Positions 36,472 to 45,173 of a stretch of DNA of 64,000 bases are shown in pieces (positions within the stretch are counted from its first letter, which is position 1; every line of letters begins with the position of its first letter). Source of the DNA: Paraflavitalea pollutisoli (GTDB lineage Bacteria > Bacteroidota > Bacteroidia > Chitinophagales > Chitinophagaceae). The stretch is from positions 620,001 through 684,000 of the forward strand of contig NZ_JARKMX010000008.1 in the NCBI RefSeq assembly GCF_029360705.1. The letters are read 5' to 3'. The notes below the pieces were generated by a model. It was not told the DNA's origin, did not search any database, and was given only the letters and a program-made list of their open reading frames with translations. Position numbers and translations under genes: made by a program.

Positions 36472-36963
36472 ATGATTTTTACGCTTATTACGCTTACTAC
36501 ATTTATGCTCATGGAAGGGGCCACCTGGTGTATTCACAAATATGTGATGCATGGGTTTTTGTGGGCGCTGCACAAGGACCATCATGACCACAGTCATGAC
36601 CATGAGCTGGAGCGCAATGACCTGTTCTTTGTGATCTTTGCACTGCCCACGATCGTATTGTTTTACCTGGGAACCCGGGGCGGCATCAATTACCTCTTCT
36701 TTATCGGACTGGGCATTCTGCTGTATGGAATGGCTTATTTCTTTGTGCACGATATCTTCATTCACCAACGGCTGAAATGGTTGCGTGATACGAAGAATCC
36801 CTACCTGCTCGCTATCCGCCGGGCACACAAACAACACCACAAGCATACTGGCAAAGAGCAGGGCGAATGTTTTGGTTTTCTTTGGGTGCCTGTTAAATTC
36901 TTCAGGATGTATTTCAGTGGCCGGCGCCGGGCCAGTGTTGAAAGCGGTCAGCCGTTGCGATAG
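36472..36963 (+). CDS. crtZ: beta-carotene hydroxylase (sterol desaturase superfamily)
   Basis: The 163-residue membrane protein carries the di-iron histidine clusters of CrtZ: His22/His27, His34/His37/His38, His93/His98 and His119/His122/His123. It has about four membrane segments. CrtZ hydroxylates beta-ionone rings, giving zeaxanthin from beta-carotene. Since it needs a cyclic substrate, a lycopene cyclase should exist, but none is in the operon or window. It is the last gene of the run that starts with the fasciclin gene. Confidence 0.93.
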   Translation: MIFTLITLTTFMLMEGATWCIHKYVMHGFLWALHKDHHDHSHDHELERNDLFFVIFALPTIVLFYLGTRGGINYLFFIGLGILLYGMAYFFVHDIFIHQRLKWLRDTKNPYLLAIRRAHKQHHKHTGKEQGECFGFLWVPVKFFRMYFSGRRRASVESGQPLR

Positions 36964-37027
36964 GCTGCATGAGGTGGCCTTTTGCTTCTATACGGTATGG
37001 GGACACGGCAATTTTACGAAGTTGTAG

Positions 37028-37045
37028 GATCGTATATATACGATC
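37028..37045. repeat. 18-bp perfect palindrome
   Basis: GATCGTATATATACGATC is perfectly self-complementary. It lies in the 36964-37365 gap after crtZ, which otherwise holds only the hairpin at 37312 and no supportable gene. A palindrome of this kind may be a protein-binding site; the protein is unknown. Confidence 0.6.
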
Positions 37046-37311
37046 GATAAGTGCATTATATTAAGGGCGGTAGTGAATTGTGCTAAAGTTTTCCATTAGC
37101 AGCTGGCATGTCTGCGTTTAGGTGGCCGGAAGACCTAATTTTACCTCGTTGATCCGCAATAATAATCCAATAGTCCTCCAATATCCATGAAACGCATCAG
37201 TCCATCATTCGTACCCACAGTAGGAATGTTCATATCGATGAAAAGCAGATAATAGACCGTCCGATCAATTATCTTCCTACTATGCCGGTCCCTGTTGACC
37301 GTCGACAATAC

Positions 37312-37335
37312 AGCCCTCCGCCAATGCGGAGGGCT
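37312..37335 (+). terminator. strong plus-strand terminator far from any gene end
   Basis: Ten perfect pairs (AGCCCTCCGC with GCGGAGGGCT) around a 4-nt loop, then six T. It is 350 nt past crtZ. It may end a long crt 3' untranslated region or an unannotated small RNA. Confidence 0.88.
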
Positions 37336-37365
37336 TTTTTATGTAAGGCCTTTTATGTCAGGCAT

Positions 37366-39183
37366 CTATTGTTTTTGTAATATCGAGAAAGGTTCTTCGC
37401 AATCGCAGGTGAACAGTTGCATTTTCACTTTGATGGTTTTGGTATCGATGACTTCCAGTTGTCCGGTCACGAGGTGAAAATCGGGCTGGTCTTTAGCGGC
37501 GGTGAACCGTGACCAGATGGCACCGGTCGCGCTCACCTGCCATTTATTGGGGGCGTTGATCGATACTTTTTGTTGGTAGCCGTAAGGGAAAGTGCCCACG
37601 CCGCTGAAGGTAGAATCTGATTTGAACGAGATCTCTGTGGGATAGTCCTTGATTCGGAGGCGGTTGTCGGTGTCGGGTACATAGGACGCGCCGTCGGGGT
37701 TCCTGTTGTAGCTGGCTGTATATTCCTGGTATTTCTGGGGCGTCATGCGCAGGTAGTAGGTTAGTTTCCAGTTACTACCGATCAGTCGTGCCATCCATTC
37801 GTTGCTGTTGGGGTTAAAGGTTGCGTTGATGGTCTTTTTATTGCTGATGCCCAGTTTGGCGTGGTTATAGACCACATCGAAGGAAAAAGTCTTCTCTGTT
37901 TTTACGGTTTCGCTCGATGCTTTGATGGTGACTGTATTGTCTGCGTTGTTGACGTAGGTGACCTGTATGCCCGGATCGCTGACGTTGTTAAAGGACAGTT
38001 TGCTGGAAGGCGTGATCATGGTAGTGGAGGCCGGGGTTTTCCGGATGGGCGAAACATAAGTTTCGAGGGCTGGCGCACCGGCACTGAACCAGGATTTGGC
38101 GTAATTGACTGCGGCGGAGAACTTTTCATAGGAAACCGACAGTTTATCGAGTGCTGTAAAGATGCTTTTGGTGAAGGCATTGGTGCTTTGTGCATCCTGG
38201 CTGGAGAAGGTTTGGAATTCGGAGGTAAAGCTGAACTGCAGTGCCACCTTGTTCATCATTTTTACATTGTCTGCGCGAGCCTGTTGTCCAGCAGGTTGGG
38301 CTACCCGACCTCCATCGGTAGACAGTTCCTTAAACTGGGTTTGTTTACCAAACTCATCGGCAAACTCGTCGATCAGGCGCCAGGTTTGCGCTAAGTTGGC
38401 GACGGCAAAGGCGCCGGCCGCTATGCCCAGCACTTTCGATAAGAGGGTTGGTTCTGGTGCGTAGAAGCCGATCACGGCAATGGCCATGCCCGATATGGTG
38501 AGTGTGGTATGGGTGATGACCAATTCTCCCAGGGTAACCAGCCTATCGGCGGGATCGCGCAGGTTGGTCGTGTTCATCACTTGTTTTCCATTGACCAGGG
38601 GATCTGACCCATTAAACTTCATTTGTTGCAGGTGATAAGCAAGCTCCAGGCGGTCGGCATCTGGCAGGGTGGCATACAATGCCTGGAAGTTGTCGCGCAA
38701 ACTTTTCGCCATGGCCACGCGGCTGGCGGATACCTGGCGAATGGTGTCTTCCTGCTGTTTTTCCAGCAATGCTACGGCTTTGTTCAGGTCACTGATGAAT
38801 GAGCTGATCACGGGTTGTGCTTCGGTGATCGCTGAATAAGTTCCTACGGTGTAGGCAGCGGGTTTTACGCCGATGGCCGTGAGATCGACCGTGATGGCGC
38901 CTGCCGGTACTACGGGCAGGATAAAGCCGGCCTGCTGGTTGTTGAGCTTGACGAGGGTGGCGGGTTTGCCGCCAACAGTGATCTTATAGGTGGCGGAAGA
39001 AAGGGGGAAGCTGGTCTCCAATACCACCGATCCACCCGGGGTGGCGTTGGTGGTGATAAAAGTGGCAGTCTTCTCTTCCACCGGATTGGGGTCGACTGGC
39101 GTTTCGGTGTTGTTTTTACTACACCCTGCCAGTATTATCAGGCATAGACCAGCCAGGTAGTGGGTTAAAGCGGTTGTTTTCAT
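37366..39183 (-). CDS. large hypothetical lipoprotein
   Basis: The 605-residue protein has a lipobox (ILAGCSKNN, Cys21). Residues 38-115 look like an IPT/Ig-type beta-domain (TFITTNATPGGSVVLETSF). The middle has helices and a short hydrophobic stretch (about 215-250). The last 150 residues form a beta-rich module with WKLTYYLRMTPQKYQEY. No named family is recognised. It is not part of an obvious operon. Confidence 0.75.
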   Translation of the reverse strand: MKTTALTHYLAGLCLIILAGCSKNNTETPVDPNPVEEKTATFITTNATPGGSVVLETSFPLSSATYKITVGGKPATLVKLNNQQAGFILPVVPAGAITVDLTAIGVKPAAYTVGTYSAITEAQPVISSFISDLNKAVALLEKQQEDTIRQVSASRVAMAKSLRDNFQALYATLPDADRLELAYHLQQMKFNGSDPLVNGKQVMNTTNLRDPADRLVTLGELVITHTTLTISGMAIAVIGFYAPEPTLLSKVLGIAAGAFAVANLAQTWRLIDEFADEFGKQTQFKELSTDGGRVAQPAGQQARADNVKMMNKVALQFSFTSEFQTFSSQDAQSTNAFTKSIFTALDKLSVSYEKFSAAVNYAKSWFSAGAPALETYVSPIRKTPASTTMITPSSKLSFNNVSDPGIQVTYVNNADNTVTIKASSETVKTEKTFSFDVVYNHAKLGISNKKTINATFNPNSNEWMARLIGSNWKLTYYLRMTPQKYQEYTASYNRNPDGASYVPDTDNRLRIKDYPTEISFKSDSTFSGVGTFPYGYQQKVSINAPNKWQVSATGAIWSRFTAAKDQPDFHLVTGQLEVIDTKTIKVKMQLFTCDCEEPFSILQKQ

Positions 39184-39380
39184 GTAACGTATTAGATTTC
39201 CCGGGAAAAATAAGTCAGGGCGGTCATGTTTGCAATACGCATTAGTGAGTATTGGGGGCGATAACCATTGGATTTTGTTTTCGCTTGAATAAACTGATTG
39301 TCCGGATCAAAAAGGAACATAGAAAGCGGTAAAGTCAGGTTGTTTCGCCTCGCCGTTGCGTCGCTTACTTGTCGGCATTC

Positions 39381-39475
39381 CCTCTTACACATCCTCTACA
39401 CATGCTCTACACATGCTCTAACCGCTCTCTGGTAAGGAGACAGTTTCCATAAGGAGTGCAGAGGATGTGTAGAGG
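39381..39475. repeat. tandem 11-bp repeats with distant inverted copy
   Basis: CTCTACACATG occurs twice in tandem (39394-39404, 39405-39415) and partly a third time, preceded by a degenerate copy with one extra T. About 60 nt away AGAGGATGTGTAGAGG (39460-39475) is the inverted counterpart, so the whole can fold into a large stem. It sits in a 720-nt gap (39184-39903) where no gene is supported. The role is unknown: a regulatory site, a small RNA, or a recombination relic. Confidence 0.6.
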
Positions 39476-39903
39476 GTATCCAGACCATCACCCGGCAGTT
39501 GTCCGTGGGTGTCGGCACCATCGTGCCGGGATGGGTTACAGGTTTGTTCGTAGCTGTTGTCATATACATCAATTTTGATAACACAAAGCTGGGGCAAACG
39601 CGAACGGAATTCTATACTGCTCTACTTAGTAAGTAAAGATATTATTTTGCAACCAGTGTTCAGATTTTTGACTAAGTTTTAGCGCATTGCCAGCAATTCG
39701 GTCGCTTCTATTGGAAACTCATAAGTATTCTAATCGGGATAAACTATACAGTTTATAAAATATATTATTGCAACAGCGCTGAAGAATCGACACAGGGTAA
39801 CCTTACCGATGGGAGGCAGGGCGCAGACGCATTGGTCATCTAGTAGCTTGGTAGGTTCAAAGACCTGTAGTTACCTCGATTATTTTGCATAAATTTCAGA
39901 CCA

Positions 39904-40149
39904 ATGGGAATTATTGACTACTTACCTAGGTACATCGAATTGGGCGAATATTTTAGTCCCGCTTATTGTCGAGACAGCGAGGTGTTAGAGCCATGTAAAT
40001 TGGAGCATCCAAAGGTTACCATGGATGATGCGGACAGGTTAAAATATCTACTCGAAAACTCCAGCAATTGGGAAGATAAGCTTTTCGTGGCCGACCAACT
40101 GAGGTGGCCCCGAAGTCAATCCCCATCCACATCATACGCCCTTCCATGA
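39904..40149 (+). pseudogene. truncated hypothetical gene fragment
   Basis: An 81-residue reading begins with MGIIDYLPRYIELGEYFSPA and continues with DDADRLKYLLENSSNWEDKLFVADQL. Its last 15 codons run into the 3' end of the opposite-strand DUF1206 gene and look like random sequence. This suggests that only the N-terminal part of a longer gene remains. The family is not recognised. Confidence 0.45.
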
Positions 40150-40928
40150 GCAAACATGAAAAGCCCATAACAGATCGTGCCAATGGCTACCAGGATGAAC
40201 CATAGGTGGCCGACGTGGTCGCCGATGAAATCGAAAGCTTTGTCGGTGTTGACTACCCGTTGCGGGTCATGGTGAAGGCCGGCCAATAGGAAGAAGTAAC
40301 CGATGATGCCCAGGATCACGCCACGGGCAAGGTAGCCGGCCCAGGCCAGCACCTGGACCGACCATCGGAACACAGGTCTGAATTGTTCGATGTTTATCCG
40401 CTCCCGGAACCCTTGGGAGATGCCATACAACGCCTGAATGATCGCGGTCACCAGGTAGGTGATACCAATCGCCAACACCGGACCAATGCCATGATGTTGT
40501 ATCAGGTAGGCCGTGAGCTCCCGCTCTTCCATCGGTTGACCATCTGTCTGGATATCTGTGCCGCCCACCAATACACGGATAGCCGCATAGACGATCAGGA
40601 TGTCGGCCACCGTACTCAGGCCAACCCCAACCCGCCTGGCTATTCCCTTTATGCCCCGTCCATAGCCATAAGGATCCGCGCAGACCTCATAGAACCGCCA
40701 AATGATATAACTCAGCGTTCCCAGCAGGATCAGGCCAATCGCGATCTTACCCACCCAATAGTCGTTCAGGATCGCCAGCAAACTGTTCTCGTCTGCCCCA
40801 CCCTCCCTGACCTTCAGAAATGATAAGATGGCTATCGCCCCAATAGCCGTGTAGATGATACCCGTAGCAATACAGCCATATACCGGCAAATAATGCAACA
40901 GGGTGCGTTTATGGGATTTAATACGCAT
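40116..40928 (-). CDS. DUF1206 membrane protein
   Basis: The product has about six membrane helices arranged as three repeated pairs, the DUF1206 pattern. Typical segments are YGCIATGIIYTAIGAIAIL, GIKGIARRVGVGLS and FIGDHVGHLWFILVAIGTICYGLFMF. Function is unknown. From the ATG at 40928 it is 270 residues long. An upstream in-frame ATG at 41018 adds 30 polar residues with no family likeness and is less likely. The 3' end overlaps the truncated ORF at 39904. Confidence 0.82.
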   Translation of the reverse strand: MRIKSHKRTLLHYLPVYGCIATGIIYTAIGAIAILSFLKVREGGADENSLLAILNDYWVGKIAIGLILLGTLSYIIWRFYEVCADPYGYGRGIKGIARRVGVGLSTVADILIVYAAIRVLVGGTDIQTDGQPMEERELTAYLIQHHGIGPVLAIGITYLVTAIIQALYGISQGFRERINIEQFRPVFRWSVQVLAWAGYLARGVILGIIGYFFLLAGLHHDPQRVVNTDKAFDFIGDHVGHLWFILVAIGTICYGLFMFAHGRAYDVDGD

Positions 40929-41247
40929 ATACCCGCACGTGCAAACCTGGTGCCCTCCCCCGCCCTGGAACTTACTGTCGGTTTTGCTCAGGGTACATCC
41001 ATCCTCATCGACTTTCATAGACTGACTATTTATAAATTTGATAAAAAATCTATTTATCTAACAAAAAAGGGGCTGCTCACTATTATATCTGGTTAGTTTT
41101 CTGTAACATAGAGCCACGTACGAGAAGTAGGTATTCCCGGTGGAAATCGATCACCGGCCGACCGGTGCTCTTGGCTTATTGGAAGGAGTGATGCAATGCC
41201 GTTTGCCTTGCGAGTACCTGGACTTCAAAGTAGCATACATTAAGTGA

Positions 41248-41661
41248 ATGAAAACAGCATTTATTTTACATCATTCCTATGACCTTGATGGGTACGATGA
41301 GACAAAACTCATTGGTATTTATTCAACCATGGAACAAGCCGAATTGGCCATCAACCGCCTGAAAGGTCTGAATGGGTTCAAATACCACCCGGACAAATTT
41401 GAAATTAGTGAATATGAACTGGACAAGGATCACTGGACAGATGGCTTTGCTACCATGACAGGTATTCTAATAAAAAGTGAAGACAATTCTTGGAAGACAG
41501 CTCAGGCCGAGTGTTTGCCCAATGACTGCTATCAGGTATTCGAAGTATATGAAGACACTTCTTCATGGGAGTTCAAGCACCTGGACATTGTCGAGTGTGA
41601 AGAAAGAGCCGGTATTTTGTATGCCGTTAAACTTGTACAAAGAGATAGCAATCAACGATGA
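41248..41661 (+). CDS. DUF7336-family small protein
   Basis: The 137-residue soluble protein starts with the DUF7336 pattern: a FILHHSYDLDGYDETKLIGI strand, YSTMEQAELAINRLKGL, and ISEYELDKDHWTDGF. The C-terminal 60 residues are not recognised. It is the first gene of a pair with the frameshifted lipoprotein gene 5 nt downstream. Related small proteins often occur in toxin-immunity regions, which fits the SUKH gene nearby, but this is inference. Confidence 0.75.
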   Translation: MKTAFILHHSYDLDGYDETKLIGIYSTMEQAELAINRLKGLNGFKYHPDKFEISEYELDKDHWTDGFATMTGILIKSEDNSWKTAQAECLPNDCYQVFEVYEDTSSWEFKHLDIVECEERAGILYAVKLVQRDSNQR

Positions 41662-41666
41662 CAAGG

Positions 41667-42075
41667 ATGAAATTACCGCGATCACTATGGGGTTTATTTA
41701 TGCTGACTGTGGGTTTTGGTGAGCTGTAGGACTGACATTACTATTAATGATTACTTTTACGGAAGTAAACCACTAGGCGTGAACATCGATACAATCCATC
41801 GGCCGAAGTCATGGAATGAAATAGTTAGATTCAAATTGGCACCCGATACCAAAGCCTATCGAAAATTCGCGGAATGGGGACATCGAAACACTACTGGCTG
41901 GATATCGTCAAATGCCTCACACATTGCAGACATTTATGTGGGGCAACACAATTTCAGGCTGTTGTATACCCCAGGAAGTGAATGGGTGTCTGTTTCTTTT
42001 ATCGATAACGAGGAGCTCCCTAAGCAATACATCAAGTCGATTAAGGATGGTGAGCTTGATTTTTTGAATAGATAG
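41667..42075 (+). pseudogene. lipoprotein gene with a frameshift in the signal peptide
   Basis: From the ATG at 41667 a signal peptide (MKLPRSLWGLFMLTVG) is read, but the frame ends at a TAG soon after. In the +1 frame the lipobox VSC and a 110-residue mature protein (CRTDITINDYFYGSK onward) continue to 42075. Removing one T from the TTTT at 41714-41717 joins them into a perfect lipoprotein. The gene starts 5 nt after the DUF7336 gene. Either a real one-base insertion, phase variation, or a sequence error. The family is unknown. Confidence 0.65.
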
Positions 42076-42148
42076 CCCGATGAGGGAATTGTTTGGGCCT
42101 GGGTTTCTTTGTTGATGTTCCCTTTTACCTGTAATAAAATAACACAAA

Positions 42149-42340
42149 GTGCCAAAGACAAAAGTTAATCAACGGAAAGGGCTACATCTTCATAGGGTGC
42201 ATCCTATCCTATTGGGAGGCAGTCCAACTGATGGTCAAAACATAACATTTGTATCGAAAATGCAGCACGCAGAACTTGCGACCTATTGGAATAAAAAGAT
42301 TATGGAGTTGAAACGACAAAGCAATGAAAGCAATGCTTGA
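42149..42340 (+). CDS. small protein resembling a polymorphic toxin tail
   Basis: A 63-residue GTG-start ORF contains HPILLGGSPTDGQNITFVSK and YWNKKI, a motif I associate with C-terminal tails of HNH-like or Rhs-type toxin proteins. It overlaps the SUKH gene by 17 nt, an arrangement typical for toxin plus immunity protein. No toxin carrier (Rhs, secretion domain) is attached, so it could be a detached fragment or a stand-alone small protein. Confidence 0.55.
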   Translation: MPKTKVNQRKGLHLHRVHPILLGGSPTDGQNITFVSKMQHAELATYWNKKIMELKRQSNESNA

Positions 42341-42758
42341 GAAATTGGCAATGAGCTTTGATACCGTTCCTCCCGCCACAGATGCTGCTATTGCGGCTGC
42401 AGAAAGCTATTTCAACTTCTTATTCCCAGCTGATTATAAATCGTTTCTGCAGTTTACAAATGGACTTGAAGGGGAAACGGAAAGCAATTATCTTGTACTA
42501 TGGAGTGCTGAAGAGCTTCTTGAGTTAAATCAGGCCTATAATGTTAGGGAGTTTGCACCCAACATCATTATTTGGGGCTCCGACGGCGCGGAAGACGCTT
42601 ACGCTTTCGAGACTAGCTCCAGGGATGTTGTAAAGCTCCCATTTATTGGCATGGGTCATATACCTTATGATAAGTTATCGGACACTTTTGATGAGTTCCT
42701 GGCGTCTCAAATCAAACATAAGAATAAGGGCCTATTCCAGCCGCTTTTGGGGCGTTAA
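42324..42758 (+). CDS. SMI1/KNR4 (SUKH) family protein
   Basis: The 144-residue protein has the SUKH-1 fold signature: helix PPATDAAIAAAESYF, then FPADYKSFLQFTNG, the central LVLWSAEELLELNQAY, and IIIWGSDGAEDAYAFE. SUKH proteins commonly act as immunity proteins against contact-dependent or Rhs nuclease toxins. The overlapping small gene upstream carries a toxin-tail-like motif, which supports an immunity role, though no complete toxin is present. Confidence 0.85.
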   Translation: MKAMLEKLAMSFDTVPPATDAAIAAAESYFNFLFPADYKSFLQFTNGLEGETESNYLVLWSAEELLELNQAYNVREFAPNIIIWGSDGAEDAYAFETSSRDVVKLPFIGMGHIPYDKLSDTFDEFLASQIKHKNKGLFQPLLGR

Positions 42759-42868
42759 TGTGATGGAAAGCTGTTTGGTGCGGATTGAGGATTACCGACA
42801 ATAGGAAAAAGGGATAAGTTGTTTTTTTGTTATGTTGTTCCCTGTACATTGATGCAAAAGATCGCGAT

Positions 42869-43070
42869 ATGACAATCCGAATGAATTCGATAATGGCTAA
42901 GCTACTTGCTGACTATATCCTACTGTGAGACCACCTACGATGGCGAAGAAATCGATGTGTATGGAGGTTGCGTGATAAAGATATATACTATTCGACCGTC
43001 CTGTGAAGATAAATTTCGGGTGGATGATTTAGATGGCTACCAGTCTGATGCTGTTATGGTGTTGGAATAG
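42869..43070 (+). pseudogene. small frameshifted gene
   Basis: From ATG 42869 the reading MTIRMNSIMAKLLADYI runs until a stop at 42928. In another frame, starting at base 42921, YCETTYDGEEIDVYGG and about 30 further residues (IRPSCEDKFRVDDLDGYQSD) lead to a stop at 43070. Skipping one base near 42920 joins both into a 66-residue protein. The family is not recognised. It may be chance, but the second frame has normal codon use for a small soluble protein. Confidence 0.4.
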
Positions 43071-43251
43071 CGCCGTCTCAATGTAGATTAGCTAATTTTA
43101 AAAACTTGCCATGCAAGCTGAAAAGGACCAGGTTGAAAAATTATTGTCATTCCGCCAACGAGACAAGTTCTCGGCGTCGGCCTGGGATGAGAGAGGCTTA
43201 AGCCCCTCCAACGACGCGTTGTGCCGGCAGCTGACACTACACCTTCGCACC

Positions 43252-43896
43252 ATGAAGTTCCGAATGCTCATAGTGGCCTGTCTATTGGCCAATGCGCTGA
43301 CTGCGACGGCGCAGGATTTTACCATTACCTCCGAAGTGAACAATGTTATCTATAAGGGCATGGGCAATCCTTTGGTAGTTGTTGCCAATGGTGTTGCCTG
43401 CGATAAACTTGAACTGCAGGCAAAGCAATGCTCTTTTACCCGGAAGGGTTGTTCTTTTACCATCCGGCCTGATACGGCGGCGTCTAGTGTGATTGAAATC
43501 GAAGTTTTTGATGTTTCAGGGAGCCAACGTCGAAAAATTGGGTCCCTACCTTTTCGGTGTATCAAGCGGAGCCCGCCCGTTGCGTATGTCGGCAACCGAA
43601 GGGCAGGAACTATTACAAAACAGTTGATCACGGAACTGGGCGCCGTCGTTGCCATGCTGGAGAATCCACTGGTCGAAGTTCCCTTGAAAATTACTGGTTT
43701 TCATTTTTCCCTGTATCGTTCGGGTGCAGCTACCATAGAATTGCAAAACGAAGGCGGACGGTTTGGCGCCGGGTTAACCCAATTGCTCACAACCTTAAAA
43801 GCCGGTGACCGTATCGTGCTCTCCAATATTATCGTTCAATACGTCGATACAACCAGGGAGCGTATCGCTCCGATAGAGTTTGAGATCGTTGATTGA
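43252..43896 (+). CDS. GldM C-terminal-like domain protein, secreted
   Basis: The 214-residue protein has a signal peptide (MKFRMLIVACLLANALTATA). The mature part resembles the C-terminal domains of GldM, a type IX secretion/gliding motor component: VNNVIYKGMGNPLVV, YVGNRRAGTITKQLITELGAVVAMLEN, and DTTRERIAPIEFEI. Stand-alone versions are common in Bacteroidota and are probably periplasmic adaptor modules. The rest of GldM is missing, so it is not the motor protein. An in-frame upstream ATG (43111) adds 47 polar residues and is disfavoured. Confidence 0.78.
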   Translation: MKFRMLIVACLLANALTATAQDFTITSEVNNVIYKGMGNPLVVVANGVACDKLELQAKQCSFTRKGCSFTIRPDTAASSVIEIEVFDVSGSQRRKIGSLPFRCIKRSPPVAYVGNRRAGTITKQLITELGAVVAMLENPLVEVPLKITGFHFSLYRSGAATIELQNEGGRFGAGLTQLLTTLKAGDRIVLSNIIVQYVDTTRERIAPIEFEIVD

Positions 43897-43980
43897 TGGC
43901 ATACATCAAAAAACTGCGGTAAATTCCATGGTTAATCGTGTTTGTTAGCTAAACTACAGACTTCCTATTAAAATACACTG

Positions 43981-44523
43981 ATGTCAGAACAAATCAAATT
44001 CACTTGTAGCTGCTGCGGGAAAGAACACGCCGAATGGCCCGCGTTGACTTTTATCGCTCCGGATTACTATGCGCAATTATCCCAGGAAGACAAAGACACC
44101 ATGGCCGAAATAGATAGCGACTTTTGCGTGATTACCCACCCTGATCAAACGGATAGATTCATCAGGGTTACCTTGACACAAAAAGTCATCGACCATTGCC
44201 AGGATTTGCAATACGGCCTTTGGGTTTCCCTGAGTGAAAATAGTTTTGACGACTATTCGGCCAATTACAACAACGAAAACCATGAAACGTGCTATTTCGG
44301 TTGGCTTTGTAACCGCATTTCGGGATATGAGTTGGGCGAAGGCGGTTCGATTCCCACATCGGTGTACACCAAAACTGGTAACCAAAGGCCCGAGATCGTT
44401 CCGCACGATGACTTTGACCATCCCTTTGTACATGATTATTACAATGGCATTACCAGGGAAGAGGCTGAAAGGCGCATCCAGCACATGTTGGCAAAATCTC
44501 GACCGTCGGATGGCTCCCGGTAA
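43981..44523 (+). CDS. DUF2199 domain protein
   Basis: The 180-residue soluble protein begins with a Cys-rich knuckle (CSCCGKEH, Cys9/Cys11/Cys12) and has the DUF2199 body: ITHPDQTDRFIRVTL, YGLWVSLSENSF, and CYFGWLCNRISGY. The family has no known function. It is alone in its direction, downstream of the GldM-like gene. Confidence 0.85.
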   Translation: MSEQIKFTCSCCGKEHAEWPALTFIAPDYYAQLSQEDKDTMAEIDSDFCVITHPDQTDRFIRVTLTQKVIDHCQDLQYGLWVSLSENSFDDYSANYNNENHETCYFGWLCNRISGYELGEGGSIPTSVYTKTGNQRPEIVPHDDFDHPFVHDYYNGITREEAERRIQHMLAKSRPSDGSR

Positions 44524-44617
44524 CCTCAATGCCTTTTAGTAGTGTTTTTGGAGAACTTAAATGAGGTAATAATATAGCAAACCTGTAATAGCCATCGCTA
44601 CAAAGTAGCGGTATCAT

Positions 44618-45031
44618 TTACGCTACAATGGGCTTTTTCCTAAAGATCACCAGTGACAATAGAAAACTAAGTAAGGTAATGATGTGTAGTCCTCCGTTGA
44701 AGGGAAAGGAGGGTTTTGGTGATTGGTTGCCCATGGTAAAAATCTCTACCGTGAGCAGGCGGCCGTCACTGGAAAAATAAGGAATCATATTCAGGATGAG
44801 CAACAGGTAAACAAATACACCAAGCCACTTCAGGCCAATTGGCCAGGGAGCTGCTTGCAACAGGAAGGCAATGACCGGAAACAAGACCGTGCCAATGACG
44901 GCAGTGAAAATGACTAGCCACAGCAGATAAGATGCCGGCTCACCGCTAATCCATTGTAAGTAGGTGGACGCTAATAAGGCGGCAATGCTAAGCCCGTAAT
45001 GGGTGAGCATAAAAAACACCCTGTTCTTCAT
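44618..45031 (-). CDS. small four-helix membrane protein
   Basis: The 137-residue product has four predicted membrane helices (about 8-25, 33-55, 62-82, 112-132), with short polar loops. No family is recognised. It is convergent with the DUF2199 gene and lies 142 nt downstream of the tandem LytS kinases in the same direction; co-transcription is possible but not evident. Confidence 0.65.
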   Translation of the reverse strand: MKNRVFFMLTHYGLSIAALLASTYLQWISGEPASYLLWLVIFTAVIGTVLFPVIAFLLQAAPWPIGLKWLGVFVYLLLILNMIPYFSSDGRLLTVEIFTMGNQSPKPSFPFNGGLHIITLLSFLLSLVIFRKKPIVA

Positions 45032-45173
45032 TTTCCCTGATCAGTGTTAGATGTGGTTACTGCAAGCATTTGTCTGGTGCCGTTAGTGGGTTCAGGCGGC
45101 GAAGTAAAAGGAATTGGCTGATTCGGCCAGCAAGGCTTCCCTGTTGTGCTGGATTTGGGTACAAATCTGTCGT

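Noticed and set aside
37141-37345. Minus-strand open frame containing YLLFIDMNIP, receiver-like
   Set aside because: Too short, no start with good context, crosses a terminator hairpin; similarity to a receiver core is probably chance.
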